A stretch of 47,131 bases of DNA. Source: Prolixibacteraceae bacterium. Lineage in GTDB: Bacteria > Bacteroidota > Bacteroidia > Bacteroidales > Prolixibacteraceae. Shown here piece after piece: positions 18,901 through 27,097 of the stretch (positions within the stretch are counted from its first letter, which is position 1; each line of letters starts with the position of its first letter). A program made the position numbers and the translations under genes. The notes under the pieces are model-generated. The model was given only the letters and a program-made list of their open reading frames with translations. It was not told the origin of the DNA and made no database searches. Location: contig JANXYV010000183.1 in assembly GCA_025355875.1 (NCBI GenBank), forward strand, positions 1-47,131. The letters are read 5' to 3'.

Positions 18901-18978
18901 GGTTTCTCCGGAAAAGGAAAAGAACAATGAACTGAGCAGAAAAAAGGAAATCAATTGAATTGGCTTAGTTGGCTTCAT
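15976..18978 (-). CDS. GH116 glycoside hydrolase with inserted GH32-type beta domain
   Basis: Exported enzyme of 1000 residues of the beta-glucosidase/glucosylceramidase-like family GH116 (some members are beta-xylosidases), retaining, releasing terminal sugars. It has a signal peptide (MKPTKPIQLISFFLLSSLFF), the GH116 N-terminal beta domain (RVAFPIGGIGAGMF, 42-55) and an (alpha/alpha)6 catalytic domain from about 560. WEGCGDSGG, SCTHVWNYAQ and HHNTYDIEFWGP mark the active site; by position the WEG Glu is the likely nucleophile and the NTYD Asp the acid/base, which I infer rather than know. Between about 330 and 470 is an extra beta domain (FLIGGGSDHEKT, TWDLKKFKGKKA, WGHVLADQ) typical of GH32 fructanase proteins. 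It is downstream of the DUF6786 and lacI genes on the same strand. Confidence 0.9.
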   Translation of the reverse strand: MKPTKPIQLISFFLLSSLFFSFSGETSEHQFNGNYSGQNLNRVAFPIGGIGAGMFCMEGSGAISHLSVNNKPDVYNEPFAFAAISVKGVENGAKVLESQVPSWKLFGLGGNGNGSGERDYGLPRFESGSFLPRFPFATLKLQDQDIPLQIEVTGWSPFIPTDEDNSSLPSGAFEYHFKNISGNTIEAVFSYNAKNFIDKDGRIINARNGFTMVAGNKDQSPVSETGFSIFVDDNNAVVDYCWFRGGWFDPLTMLWKNIQNRTIVNNAPVEGSSPGASIFVPLVLKPGEEKTITVNFCWYMPGSNLTAGTPAKAGSAFSGKPSSGNTPNQQLVTGFSGKKLINTFDPAGDGQTGVLQSPQLTISKRYLKFLIGGGSDHEKTAVRLLIGDKIVETAVGAQTEILHEKTWDLKKFKGKKAVIQIVDQGTGAWGHVLADQFVLTDDPNENLNSLSSSAQLIEGFENDNYGNWEVVKPEGAKECCPGGKCEEDPYYKPWYAKRFQNLDEVSKYWSLHYSDLKKNSELFRDAFFASTLPPEVTEAVAANLTILKSPTVLRQFDGRLWAWEGCGDSGGCCHGSCTHVWNYAQAVCHLFPALERTLRESEFEVSQNDAGHQIFRTNLPISPAVHDFYAASDGQLGGIMKIYREWRISGNTEWMKRLFPLVKKSIDYCIETWDPKHQGYLEEPHHNTYDIEFWGPEGMCTSFYLGALTAFIEMSKATGESFENYQTLLMKGKTFLENDLYDGEYFIQKIKWTGLRAADPVEASKISFMGGYSPEALKILQAEGPKYQYGTGCLSDGILGMWMASVCGLPEIVDNDKVKSHLNSVYKYNLKTDLRDHVNPQRPTYACGKEGGLLLCTWPKGGQLSLPFVYSNEVWTGIEYQVASHLMLKGEIQKGLEIVRECRKRYDGVVRNPLNEYECGHWYARAMSSYALIEGLTGVHYDAVDKTLNIDSKVGDFTSFLSTETGFGDVGLKDGKPFFRMVYGSLDVKRVMVSGVEQNL

Positions 18979-19067
18979 GGGTCTCTTTTTAATTGGAACT
19001 GTATGATATTAGAGTTCTATAAATAGCAACGGCATTTTTGACGTTGGGTAGATTGATGTTTGAATTG

Positions 19068-19400
19068 GGCTTTAGCCAAAAATAATTCTCAATTGGGCTA
19101 AAGCCACAATTTGATTTTCCATACAATTCATCATAGAAATGTATATCCGTTTAATGACTAGACACCGAAGGTGTTTTATTTTCATAACCTTAGGTCAGCG
19201 ACCTAGGGACATTGAACCATACATAACAACTGCCTGAAAGGCAGGACAAAATCAATCTGTCAGGATATAAATGTCGAGTGTCATGAATCATTATGTTTGT
19301 GTACTGCCTTTCAGGCAGATGTTGGTTCTTTTGTGCTTTTCCGCAGGTCGTTGACCATGCGGTTTTGAAAATGTTGACTTTTCAAGTCAAAAGGTTTTTA
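19068..19400. repeat. Cluster of short palindromes between GH116 and DUF6786 genes
   Basis: This 448-nt gene-free stretch (18979-19426) contains at least seven palindromes. They are GGCTTTAGCC (19068-19077) and its reverse complement (19096-19105), ACACCGAAGGTGT (19162-19174), TAGGTC-AGC-GACCTA (19191-19205), CTGCCTGAAAGGCAG (19230-19244) and its exact reverse complement (19304-19318), CCGCA-GGTC-GTT-GACC-A-TGCGG (19343-19364) and TGACTTTTCAAGTCA (19376-19390). No ORF or promoter is convincing. It looks like accumulated REP-type sequences or a decayed palindromic element. Confidence 0.7.
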
Positions 19401-19426
19401 GACCTCATTCCGGATTATCATTTTTA

Positions 19427-20689
19427 TTAAAATGCCTGTTCAATTTCGGAAATGCTGATATGGAATAATTTCTGTGTGATTTGGCTTAACTGAGCCTCAT
19501 CTCCTGAAATATGAAAAATCCGTTGTTTGTGGGTGATTTTTTCGCCCGAAGCCAAGAGCGCTGCCGGCGATGAACTTTCGATTTCGTAAAATGGTCCCAT
19601 GATCGATCCGTCGGCAACCGGGCCATCGTTGTACGAATTCACCGCATCGCCACTCAGAGGATCGTCCTGTTTGCCCCATTTGGAATTGACATATTTGGCA
19701 GGCTGTTCGGGTTTTGAAAACCATAGCAAAGTCAGCACCTTGTTTTCAGGATCGTAACTTCCGCAGTATGGAAGTGAACGCTTGGGCGAAAGACCGATTT
19801 TACTTCGATGCTTTCCATCAGTCTTAAAAAACAAAACTCCATCATTTACAATTAACCGGTCAGCCGGCACTTTTCCGAAGTAATCGTCTGTAACAATTTT
19901 GCCCAGTTCTGCTTCTTCTCCGGTTTTAAACGGGATAAAAACCACCCCTTTTTCGGATGGATTGAACATCGACAAGAGCCAAATCGACAAAAATCCGGAT
20001 TTTTCAGTCCATGTTTCTTTACCCTTATTGGTTAAAATATTTTCCGATTGATAAGCCACAAAGTTCAGCAAGGGATCCAGCGAAAGTTGCAGGTCATTCT
20101 CAACATCAGCGCGTGACAGTATCTTTACATTTCGCTCAATTCCAATTTCAAGTTTTGTTCCTGCCGCATTGGCCAATGCAAATTCTTTCCTGAAACTGAC
20201 ACTATCGGGTGTCTGTGCAACCACATCAAAAGCTTTGGTATCAATTTCTTTCGGAACCAGCCAGTTGTTAAAAATCTGATCTTTCCCTTTGCCGAAATAG
20301 ATTGAAAACGGCCCGCCTTCAGGACCAAACCAAAGGCGTTCTTCGCCACCAAAGGCGTTAAACTGTGGACTAAGTTTTCCTGACTCAATCAGTTTGTAGT
20401 TGATCCAGCCAAAACTTTTTCCTTCGGGTCCTTTGGAAGAACTGGTCATCACCCTACCTTGCAGATCAGGAGATAAAATCAGACTGGCTTTTGAGACGCT
20501 GTCTTTGAGTTCAATAAAATTCATTTGGTGTGCTTTCAGGAAAGCGAGGTCATAACCAAAAGTTCCTTTGGGAAATACTTTTTCTGCCTGTGAATTCATA
20601 GCTGCAGGTTTTTTGTTGGTTGAAGAGGCGCAGGCTAACATAAAGATAGCAAGACTGATAACAAAAGCTGAATTTCTTCTTCTTCTCAT
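19427..20689 (-). CDS. DUF6786 family lipoprotein
   Basis: Predicted lipoprotein of 420 residues. The hydrophobic N-terminus ends in a lipobox-like LACA (about residue 20). The body matches the DUF6786 family as I remember it, with FNAFGGEERLWFGPEGG at about 116-132, AYQS, GFLSIWLLSMFNPS and LPYCGSYDPENK. The all-beta pattern with LQGRVMTSS and a Gly-rich GGEER turn recalls galactose-mutarotase-like folds, so sugar binding is likely but unproven. It follows lacI by 23 nt, so the two are probably co-transcribed. It ends with SEIEQAF. Confidence 0.8.
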   Translation of the reverse strand: MRRRRNSAFVISLAIFMLACASSTNKKPAAMNSQAEKVFPKGTFGYDLAFLKAHQMNFIELKDSVSKASLILSPDLQGRVMTSSSKGPEGKSFGWINYKLIESGKLSPQFNAFGGEERLWFGPEGGPFSIYFGKGKDQIFNNWLVPKEIDTKAFDVVAQTPDSVSFRKEFALANAAGTKLEIGIERNVKILSRADVENDLQLSLDPLLNFVAYQSENILTNKGKETWTEKSGFLSIWLLSMFNPSEKGVVFIPFKTGEEAELGKIVTDDYFGKVPADRLIVNDGVLFFKTDGKHRSKIGLSPKRSLPYCGSYDPENKVLTLLWFSKPEQPAKYVNSKWGKQDDPLSGDAVNSYNDGPVADGSIMGPFYEIESSSPAALLASGEKITHKQRIFHISGDEAQLSQITQKLFHISISEIEQAF

Positions 20690-20712
20690 ACTGCCTGTAT
20701 TTCTTCTGATTT

Positions 20713-21747
20713 TTATCTTACTGATGATTTTCGAATGACCAATTTGGTTTTCAATACTTTCTGGATGGGTTCAGCATCAGGGTTTTCGATTCGGCTAAAA
20801 AACAATCGTGCCGCTTCCTGCCCAATTTCAAAGGTTGGATGAGTGATTGAAGTTAAGGCCGGATCAACCACAGTGGAATGAAATTCATCGGTAAATCCAA
20901 CCAGCGCAACATCTTCAGGAATGCGCAGTCCACGACGTTTAATCTCTTTCATGGCTGCAAAAGCCACTGTATCGTTGATCCCGAAAATTGCATCCGGACG
21001 TATAGATAACTCAAGCAATGCGGCTGTGACTTTGGTCGCATCAAGGGTGCTCATATTGCATTTAACCAGCAATTCAGATCGAAATTCGAGTCCGCATTTT
21101 TTCAATCCGGAAAGATAACCCTGAGTTCTTTGCTGAGAAATATTCAGGTGGTCAGGGCCAGCAATGTAGGCGATCCGCTGAAATCCATTTTTGCAAAAAT
21201 GGCTGGTTATTTTTTGAGCTGCATCCACATTGTCAACCACCACCGATGGAACTTTATCAATCCGGCATACCCGGTCGAAAAAAACAAGTGGGATATGGTT
21301 GTTGATGAGCCGATCGAAATGTTCATAGGTTTTAGTTTCCTGACTCAGGCAAACTATCAGGCCTTCGACACGGGTTTTCATCAAATTTTCAACCGCCTTA
21401 ATTTCCTTTTTTAACGATTCGTTGGATGAAGCGATGAGTATGTAGTATCCTTTCTCTTCGGCAATATGCTCAATTCCTGAAATGATGGATGAATAAAAGT
21501 GAGTTACCAAATCAGGAACAATCACTCCAATCATCCGGGTCGCCTGTTTTAGCAAGCCCATGGCCAGCGGATTGGGAGAATAATTCATTTCAGCAGCCAG
21601 TTTCTGCACCTTTCGGGTCACATTTGGACTGATATCCGGATGATTATTCAGTGCCCTTGAAACCGTTGAAATTGAAACGCCAAGTTCCTGTGCCAAATCC
21701 TTTAACGAAATATGTCTTTTCCCCTTTTCCATCTTATAGCGAATCAA
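20713..21747 (-). CDS. LacI-family transcriptional regulator
   Basis: DNA-binding regulator of 344 residues that senses a sugar or sugar phosphate. The N-terminal helix-turn-helix (about 13-35: SLKDLAQELGVSISTVSRAL followed by NN) with hinge SPNPLAMGLL is followed by a periplasmic-binding-protein-like sensor domain (IGVIVPDLVTHFYSSIISGI through ALVGFTDEFHSTVVDPALTS). Translation may start at M6 (21732). It heads the lacI-DUF6786-GH116 group and diverges from the GDP-mannose epimerase gene. The intergenic region carries a palindromic operator pair repeated before the GH2 gene, so it probably controls both plus-strand blocks and perhaps itself. Confidence 0.93.
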   Translation of the reverse strand: MIRYKMEKGKRHISLKDLAQELGVSISTVSRALNNHPDISPNVTRKVQKLAAEMNYSPNPLAMGLLKQATRMIGVIVPDLVTHFYSSIISGIEHIAEEKGYYILIASSNESLKKEIKAVENLMKTRVEGLIVCLSQETKTYEHFDRLINNHIPLVFFDRVCRIDKVPSVVVDNVDAAQKITSHFCKNGFQRIAYIAGPDHLNISQQRTQGYLSGLKKCGLEFRSELLVKCNMSTLDATKVTAALLELSIRPDAIFGINDTVAFAAMKEIKRRGLRIPEDVALVGFTDEFHSTVVDPALTSITHPTFEIGQEAARLFFSRIENPDAEPIQKVLKTKLVIRKSSVR

Positions 21748-21902
21748 ACCATTTTATACACAAAGCTAACAGATTTTCATAAACAGAAGTAGTGTTCAGT
21801 GATCAGTCTCAGTATTCAGGCAGTCATCTGACGATACAAATCTATCCTTCAATCCATCAGTCCCTCAATTGCTGAATAATGTTCCTCAACATATTTCTTA
21901 TC

Positions 21903-21930
21903 ACGCAAACCTTTGCGCAAACCTTTGCAC
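21903..21930. promoter_or_regulatory. Tandem LacI-type operator, site 1
   Basis: Two overlapping near-palindromes, ACGCAAACCTTTGCGC (21903-21918) and GCGCAAACCTTTGCAC (21915-21930), are made by a 12-bp unit CGCAAACCTTTG repeated in tandem. The shape (CGCAAA, two-base centre, TTTGCG) is that of LacI/PurR-family operators. It lies 22 nt upstream of the promoter of the epimerase gene and 156 nt upstream of lacI. It is 26 of 28 identical to site 2. Confidence 0.8.
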
Positions 21931-21952
21931 TATTTTACTGAATCTGAACGTA

Positions 21953-21982
21953 TTGCATGGTAATATTTTATACTGATATTTG
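21953..21982 (+). promoter_or_regulatory. Promoter of the epimerase operon
   Basis: TTG (21953-21955), 19 nt, then GATATTTG (21975-21982), seven of eight to the TAnnTTTG box. The same arrangement recurs at 28716-28745 at the same distance from an identical operator. This predicts transcription starting near 21990 and a leader of about 100 nt. Confidence 0.6.
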
Positions 21983-22086
21983 CATCGGATATTTAAAAGT
22001 GCATTCAGCTGATCCATTTACCATCAGCAGTTTAGCAAAAATTGATCCGATATTTTGAAGATTGTTAAACATTTAAATCATAGAAG

Positions 22087-23061
22087 ATGAAAAGAATTGT
22101 AGTAGCCGGAGCCGGGGGTTTCATTGGTGGCCACCTGGCCAGAAAACTGAAAGACATGGGAAATGATGTTCGTGCGGTCGATAAAAAACCCATGAACCAA
22201 TGGTATCAGGTACATACCGACATCGATAACCTGGTGCTTGATCTGAACAGCAAAGAAAATTGCTACACGGCGTTGAACGGATACAATGAAGTGTTCAACC
22301 TGGCTGCAGATATGGGTGGAATGGGTTTCATCGAAACGCATAAGGCTGAATGTATGCTAAGCGTTTTAATCAACACGCATCTTCTGATGGCTGCCAAAGA
22401 TTTAGGAATCGACCGTTTTTTCTATGCTTCGTCCGCTTGTGTTTACAATGGCGAAAAACAACAGGAAACCGATAATCCCGGATTGAAGGAAGCTGATGCT
22501 TATCCGGCTCAGGCTGAAGATGGCTATGGATGGGAAAAACTGTTCTCAGAACGCATGTGTCGTCATTTCCGCGAAGATTATGGAATTAACACCCGTGTTG
22601 CACGTTTCCACAATGTATATGGACCGCACGGAACCTGGGATGGTGGTCGTGAAAAAGCGCCTGCAGCCATGTGTCGCAAAGTGCTGGAAGCTGAATTGTA
22701 TGGCAAAACTGAAATCAACATCTGGGGCGACGGAGAACAAACCCGCAGCTTCATGTACATTACGGAATGTGTTGAAGGTATCCTGAAAATCATGTACAGC
22801 GACATCATCGAACCGATCAACCTGGGAAGCAGCGAAATGGTATCGATCAACCAACTGGTTGACATTGTAGAGAAAATTGGCAACATTAAACTTAACCGGA
22901 CTTACGACCTGGATGCTCCCAAAGGGGTTCGCGGACGAAACAGCGACAATACCCTGATCCTGGAACTACTTGGATGGGAACCTTCTTTACCGTTGGCAAA
23001 AGGAATGAAAGAAACCTACGACTGGATCCGGACACAAATGGTAAGCGGAGGAATTAAATAG
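22087..23061 (+). CDS. GDP-mannose 3,5-epimerase
   Basis: Extended short-chain dehydrogenase of 324 residues predicted to epimerise GDP-mannose at C3 and C5 to GDP-L-galactose or GDP-L-gulose. The NAD-binding GAGGFIG is at 8-14. The functional residues of the plant enzyme are all present at a constant offset: C118, Y147/K151 and K190 correspond to Arabidopsis C145, Y174/K178 and K217. The family segments ADMGGMGFI, FFYASSACVY, RFHNVYGPHGTW, GGREKAPAA and GVRGRNSDN are intact. First gene of the plus-strand block under operator site 1. Its substrate is the product of ManC, encoded two genes on. Confidence 0.9.
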   Translation: MKRIVVAGAGGFIGGHLARKLKDMGNDVRAVDKKPMNQWYQVHTDIDNLVLDLNSKENCYTALNGYNEVFNLAADMGGMGFIETHKAECMLSVLINTHLLMAAKDLGIDRFFYASSACVYNGEKQQETDNPGLKEADAYPAQAEDGYGWEKLFSERMCRHFREDYGINTRVARFHNVYGPHGTWDGGREKAPAAMCRKVLEAELYGKTEINIWGDGEQTRSFMYITECVEGILKIMYSDIIEPINLGSSEMVSINQLVDIVEKIGNIKLNRTYDLDAPKGVRGRNSDNTLILELLGWEPSLPLAKGMKETYDWIRTQMVSGGIK

Positions 23062-23078
23062 ATTACGGCATCAGTGTC

Positions 23079-23140
23079 ATTTACCAGTAGCCAGTAACCA
23101 GTTGCTATTTGCTGGTTTTTGGTTTCTGGTTTCTGGCAGA
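23079..23140. repeat. Degenerate CCAGT/CTGGT-rich intergenic tract
   Basis: The gap between the epimerase and the fused transferase gene consists of near-repeats: AGTAGCCAGTAACCAGTTGC, then GCTGGTTTTTGGTTTCTGGT followed by TTCTGGC. The two halves are roughly inverted, so the RNA can fold. It looks like a slippage-prone or dispersed repeat. A similar CAGT-rich stretch occurs at about 21792-21826. Confidence 0.4.
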
Positions 23141-23155
23141 AAATCATCTAAACTT

Positions 23156-24292
23156 ATGAGTGATAAAAAAGTACTGGTCAGCGGATGTTATGATCTGCTT
23201 CATGCCGGGCACATTGCCTTTTTCAAAACGGCTTCTCAATACGGTAAACTCTATGTGAGTCTTGGTCAGGATGAAAACCTTTTCCGGTTGAAAGGCAAAA
23301 AGCCCTATTTCAGTCAGGAAGAACGGGTTTATATGGTCAGCGCTGTTAAATATGTGACGGATGCATTTGTATCCTCAGGAATGGGAATACTCGATTTTGA
23401 AGAAGACATGAAGCGCATCCAGCCCGACTATTTTGTGGTGAATTCCGATGGATACACCGAAGGTAAAAAGCGTCTTTGCGAGGAGAATGGGGTTGAACTG
23501 ATCGTTTTGGAACGCATTCCTGAAGAAGGATTGCCTGCCCGTTCGAGTTCTCAGTCGAAAAAAGACCTGAAATTTCCTTACCGCCTTTGTCTGGCTGGTG
23601 GATGGATGGATCAGCCATGGGTTTCGGCAGTTCACCCTGGATCGTGCGTGGTGGCGCAAATATGGCCCGATTACGATTTTAATGACCGCTCAGGAATGGC
23701 CACCAGCTCACGCAAAATTGCTGAAGAATTGTGGGGTGGAAAGTTTCCTGAAGGTGATCCGGTACGAAATGCACAATTGCTGTTCGGCGCCGAAAATCCT
23801 CCGGGATCGGAATATGTTTCCGGATCGCAGGATCAGCTTGGTATTCTGATGCCTGGAGCCAACCGACTGGATTATGACGGAAAATACTGGCCATGCCATA
23901 TCGAGTCGACCATCAATCCTGAAATCTGCGACTGGCTTTCGAATGTGTTGCATTTGATTCCTTTGGCTCCACGTCCGGAAGGATACAATCCGCTGATCGA
24001 TAAACACCTAACCCTCGAAAACGTGAAAGCACTTGGCCAGGCCGGAGATTTATGCTGGAAAGGAATCATTGAAATGAATGTTTCCAAACTCGGCGAAGGA
24101 ATGACCCAAACCTTTCAGTTCTGGAAAAAAATGTTACCTCATACTGTACCCGATTGGGTCGCCGAAGAAATGGGTACCAATTGGCTTTCCAAATATCCGG
24201 GTGCCATTCCCTCCGGTAGCGGCGGTGGATATGTAATTGTTGCCTCTGATATCCCGATTCCCGGAGCAATGAAGATCAAAATAAAACACTAA
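23156..24292 (+). CDS. Fused HxGH nucleotidyltransferase / GHMP-kinase-like protein
   Basis: Predicted bifunctional sugar-activating enzyme. I start at the ATG at 23156 (378 residues); upstream sequence is repeat-derived and would need a TTG start. Residues 5-135 are a cytidylyltransferase-fold domain with SGCYDLLHAGH (HxGH at 16-19) and a late ARSSSQ motif. Residues 140-378 carry the three GHMP-kinase motifs in the form used by fucokinase and heptose kinases: LCLAGGWMDQP (144-154), SGMATSSRK (179-187) and GSGGGY (354-359). Motifs 1 and 2 are only about 35 residues apart, far closer than in fucokinases, so the kinase half is shortened and may bind rather than phosphorylate. The design echoes FKP (kinase plus nucleotide transfer), but with an unrelated transferase fold. 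Substrate unknown. Confidence 0.75.
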   Translation: MSDKKVLVSGCYDLLHAGHIAFFKTASQYGKLYVSLGQDENLFRLKGKKPYFSQEERVYMVSAVKYVTDAFVSSGMGILDFEEDMKRIQPDYFVVNSDGYTEGKKRLCEENGVELIVLERIPEEGLPARSSSQSKKDLKFPYRLCLAGGWMDQPWVSAVHPGSCVVAQIWPDYDFNDRSGMATSSRKIAEELWGGKFPEGDPVRNAQLLFGAENPPGSEYVSGSQDQLGILMPGANRLDYDGKYWPCHIESTINPEICDWLSNVLHLIPLAPRPEGYNPLIDKHLTLENVKALGQAGDLCWKGIIEMNVSKLGEGMTQTFQFWKKMLPHTVPDWVAEEMGTNWLSKYPGAIPSGSGGGYVIVASDIPIPGAMKIKIKH

Positions 24293-24319
24293 TCGACTCA
24301 TAAACAAACTCTTAATTAA

Positions 24320-25819
24320 ATGTTTACTACATACTTAATTGATTTCATCAGAATCAAAAATCTGATGATACTGATGGTTATTTGCCTTTTTATTGCTTCC
24401 TGCAGTCAAGATCCGGTTCTTTGGAAAGTTGATTCAACCAATCAGGTCGCCAGCGAATACATCAAAAGCAAACCGGAATTTTCAGAATTTGCCAAACTGG
24501 TTGAAATGACCGGGTCAGGGCCATTACTAGGCATCAGAGGACCTTACACGATCATGGTCCCGAACAACGATGCAATGTTTGCCTACTATAAACTTAAGGG
24601 CGTTAATTATTTGACTGATTTTGACGAAAAATTTCTAAAAAACTTATTGCACAATCACATTATCACCAATGAAATTCCATCCGGGGACATGGGTTTGGGA
24701 GCACTGCGCGATACGAATGCAATTGGTGATTTCTTGGTTACTGAATTTCAGGGCTCGGATATTATCCTGAATAAATACGCAAAAATTATAGATCGTGATG
24801 TTCGTTTGGCGAATGGGTATATACATGTTATTGACCATGTTATTGATCCGGTTACAAAAGATATTTATCAGGTGGTATCGGAAGATCCTTCTTATAAAAT
24901 ATTTTCTGAAGGACTGAAAATTACCGGATTAAAAGACACTTTGCAACTCATTTCATTTCGTTATGGAAATAAGACAGCTCGTACCCGGTTTACTATTTTT
25001 GCTGTGCCTGATACGATCTATCAGCGAAAGGGAATTCAGAATGTGGACGATCTGATCAAATGGACCGGTGCAAATCCTGACAGCATTACCTATAGGAATA
25101 ATCCGTTTTACAGGTACATGGAATACCACTGCCTCAATGGAACCCACTATCTTTCCGATTTGAATACGCAGTTGTATCCGATTTTATCTCAGGACAACAA
25201 CATCTCGCTGACTGTTGATACCGACTATAAAATTAATTACATCCCAAAAACTAAAAAATACACTGCATTCATTGTTCCTGCCTCAAATGTCCCGACAAAA
25301 AACGGAGCAATTCATGCTATTAATGGGTTACTGCCAGTAATTGAACCCGATCCAAGTACAATTATTTTTGAGACCACGGATTTTTTCGATCTCAAGCAGA
25401 AAGACTGTTATGGAAAATATTACGAAAAATGGTCGGATGGCAAAAATACTTTCGCAAAGATTAAATGGGTCGGTGATTTCCTGCAATACTATATTAAGCC
25501 GAGTCCGAATAAGAATAATGATGCGCTGAATATGTTGGGTTGGTGGGAGCTTTCTGTAACTTTTCCAAAAGTGATGAAAGGAAATTATAAAATTTCTATC
25601 TATCAACCAGAGGGTTGGTTTTTATCTGATTGTGAGGTTTCCCTTGATGGAAAAAAGACAGGCTTTACTTACAAAGGACCCAATGGTGGAGGTCCTGGTG
25701 GTTTGCAGCAAGTAGCAGAAGGCCATTTTACCACCACTTCTGAACATACCCTAACACTAAGAAATTTGGATTATGGTGGTTGTTGGTGGGATTATATTAA
25801 ATTTGAACCATTAAAATAA
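24320..25819 (+). CDS. Fasciclin-domain lipoprotein, copy A
   Basis: Surface or outer-membrane lipoprotein of 499 residues, with signal sequence and lipobox-like IASC at about residue 28. It has two FAS1 (fasciclin) domains, about 40-180 (GPYTIMVPNNDAMFAYY, NGYIHVIDHVI) and about 185-335 (RTRFTIFAVPDTIYQ, NGAIHAINGLLPV), and a C-terminal beta-sandwich (about 345-499) ending WWDYIKFEPLK, as in carbohydrate-binding-like modules. FAS1 domains mediate adhesion or ligand binding. It is 27 nt after the fused transferase gene. A near-identical layout is encoded at 27098, so the two are paralogues. Such proteins commonly accompany SusC/SusD loci, though none is seen here. Confidence 0.85.
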   Translation: MFTTYLIDFIRIKNLMILMVICLFIASCSQDPVLWKVDSTNQVASEYIKSKPEFSEFAKLVEMTGSGPLLGIRGPYTIMVPNNDAMFAYYKLKGVNYLTDFDEKFLKNLLHNHIITNEIPSGDMGLGALRDTNAIGDFLVTEFQGSDIILNKYAKIIDRDVRLANGYIHVIDHVIDPVTKDIYQVVSEDPSYKIFSEGLKITGLKDTLQLISFRYGNKTARTRFTIFAVPDTIYQRKGIQNVDDLIKWTGANPDSITYRNNPFYRYMEYHCLNGTHYLSDLNTQLYPILSQDNNISLTVDTDYKINYIPKTKKYTAFIVPASNVPTKNGAIHAINGLLPVIEPDPSTIIFETTDFFDLKQKDCYGKYYEKWSDGKNTFAKIKWVGDFLQYYIKPSPNKNNDALNMLGWWELSVTFPKVMKGNYKISIYQPEGWFLSDCEVSLDGKKTGFTYKGPNGGGPGGLQQVAEGHFTTTSEHTLTLRNLDYGGCWWDYIKFEPLK

Positions 25820-25877
25820 GATTCCGGTTTTTTAGCACCTTATTTTCTTACTTTAGGGACTTCTTAAATTCAATCTT

Positions 25878-26960
25878 ATGAGCAACAACTATTGCCTGAT
25901 TATGGCTGGAGGAGCCGGAACGCGTTTCTGGCCAAAAAGCCGTATCGCAAAACCGAAACAATACCTCAGCCTGTTTGGCGATCAGTCGCTCATTCAGGAA
26001 TCGGTAAAACGGTTCGCCAATTTTATTCCTGAAGAATCAATTTATGTGGTTTCGGCAAAAAGTCAGCAGGCGGTTTTGGAATCGCAGACAGGAAACCTGC
26101 CGAAGGAAAATCTGATCTTCGAACCGGTTGGAAAAAATACACTTCCGGCAATTGGTCTGGCTGCCTTGTTTATTGCTGAAAAAGATCCGGAAGGAGTCAT
26201 GATTGTTTCTCCGTCGGATCACTTGATTCAGAATAATGAACTGTTTCAGCAGTGTATCGAATCAGCTGCCCTCATCGCTGAAAAGAAAAACGGAATTGTG
26301 ACCATCGGGATTTCCCCGAAATATCCAGCCACCGGTTACGGATACGTGCAAACTGGCGATGAAATTCAAGTTGGACAAAGCATCCGCTCTTTCTCAGTCA
26401 ATCGGTTCGTCGAAAAACCCAATGTTGAAGTGGCAATGGGGTATTTGAAACAAGGCGGATTCTTCTGGAACAGCGGCATTTTCGTTTTCAATGTTTCGGT
26501 ATTCCTGAAAGCTGTTCAGGAATTCTCTCCAGAATTGTATTCTGACCTGATGCGAATCAAGAAACACATCGGGACTGAAACCTATGAAGAAGCTGTTGAC
26601 CGGATTTACCGCGAAGTGACTTCAATCTCCATTGACTACGGAATTCTGGAAAAAGCCTCGAACGTATTTTTGGTACAGGGTGATTTCGTTTGGAACGATC
26701 TGGGAAGCTGGGAAGAAGTGTACAAGTACGATCCGAAAAAAGACGAAAATCAGAATGCGGCTTCCGGAGAAGTCATTTTGATCGACACTAAAAACTCCTA
26801 CATTTCTGCTCCAAACAGCTTAGTTGCGGTAGTAGGATTGGACGATGTCATTGTAGTTCAGGAAGGAAACACCATCCTGGTTTGCAAACGCGACCGGGCA
26901 GAAGATATTAAAGCTGTGGTTGGTGAAATCACCCGGCGAAAACTGGATCAGTATTTATAA
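25878..26960 (+). CDS. manC: Mannose-1-phosphate guanylyltransferase
   Basis: Makes GDP-mannose from mannose-1-phosphate and GTP. The nucleotidyltransferase signature MAGGAGTRFWPKSRIAKPKQ is at about residues 9-28. The conserved VSPSDHLI, FVEKPN, GYVQTGDE and FFWNSGIFVF segments follow. At 360 residues it has the pyrophosphorylase core but no C-terminal phosphomannose-isomerase domain, so it is monofunctional. It lies between the two fasciclin genes and supplies the substrate for the epimerase upstream, making a two-step route to GDP-L-galactose or GDP-L-gulose in one gene block. Confidence 0.93.
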   Translation: MSNNYCLIMAGGAGTRFWPKSRIAKPKQYLSLFGDQSLIQESVKRFANFIPEESIYVVSAKSQQAVLESQTGNLPKENLIFEPVGKNTLPAIGLAALFIAEKDPEGVMIVSPSDHLIQNNELFQQCIESAALIAEKKNGIVTIGISPKYPATGYGYVQTGDEIQVGQSIRSFSVNRFVEKPNVEVAMGYLKQGGFFWNSGIFVFNVSVFLKAVQEFSPELYSDLMRIKKHIGTETYEEAVDRIYREVTSISIDYGILEKASNVFLVQGDFVWNDLGSWEEVYKYDPKKDENQNAASGEVILIDTKNSYISAPNSLVAVVGLDDVIVVQEGNTILVCKRDRAEDIKAVVGEITRRKLDQYL

Positions 26961-27097
26961 AAACCAGTATTTATTCATTTACAATTCATGCATCTCCATT
27001 GTAAAAAGATAATTTTCAGATGCAATCTGACCAATAAATCAATCATAAAATTAATTGGAATAAACAAGTAACCAAAACTAAACCCAACCACTTCGCG

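Noticed and set aside
21792-21826. CAGT-rich stretch upstream of lacI as a possible operator
   Set aside because: Irregular near-repeats without clear symmetry; the CGCAAACCTTTG palindromes are a far better operator candidate.
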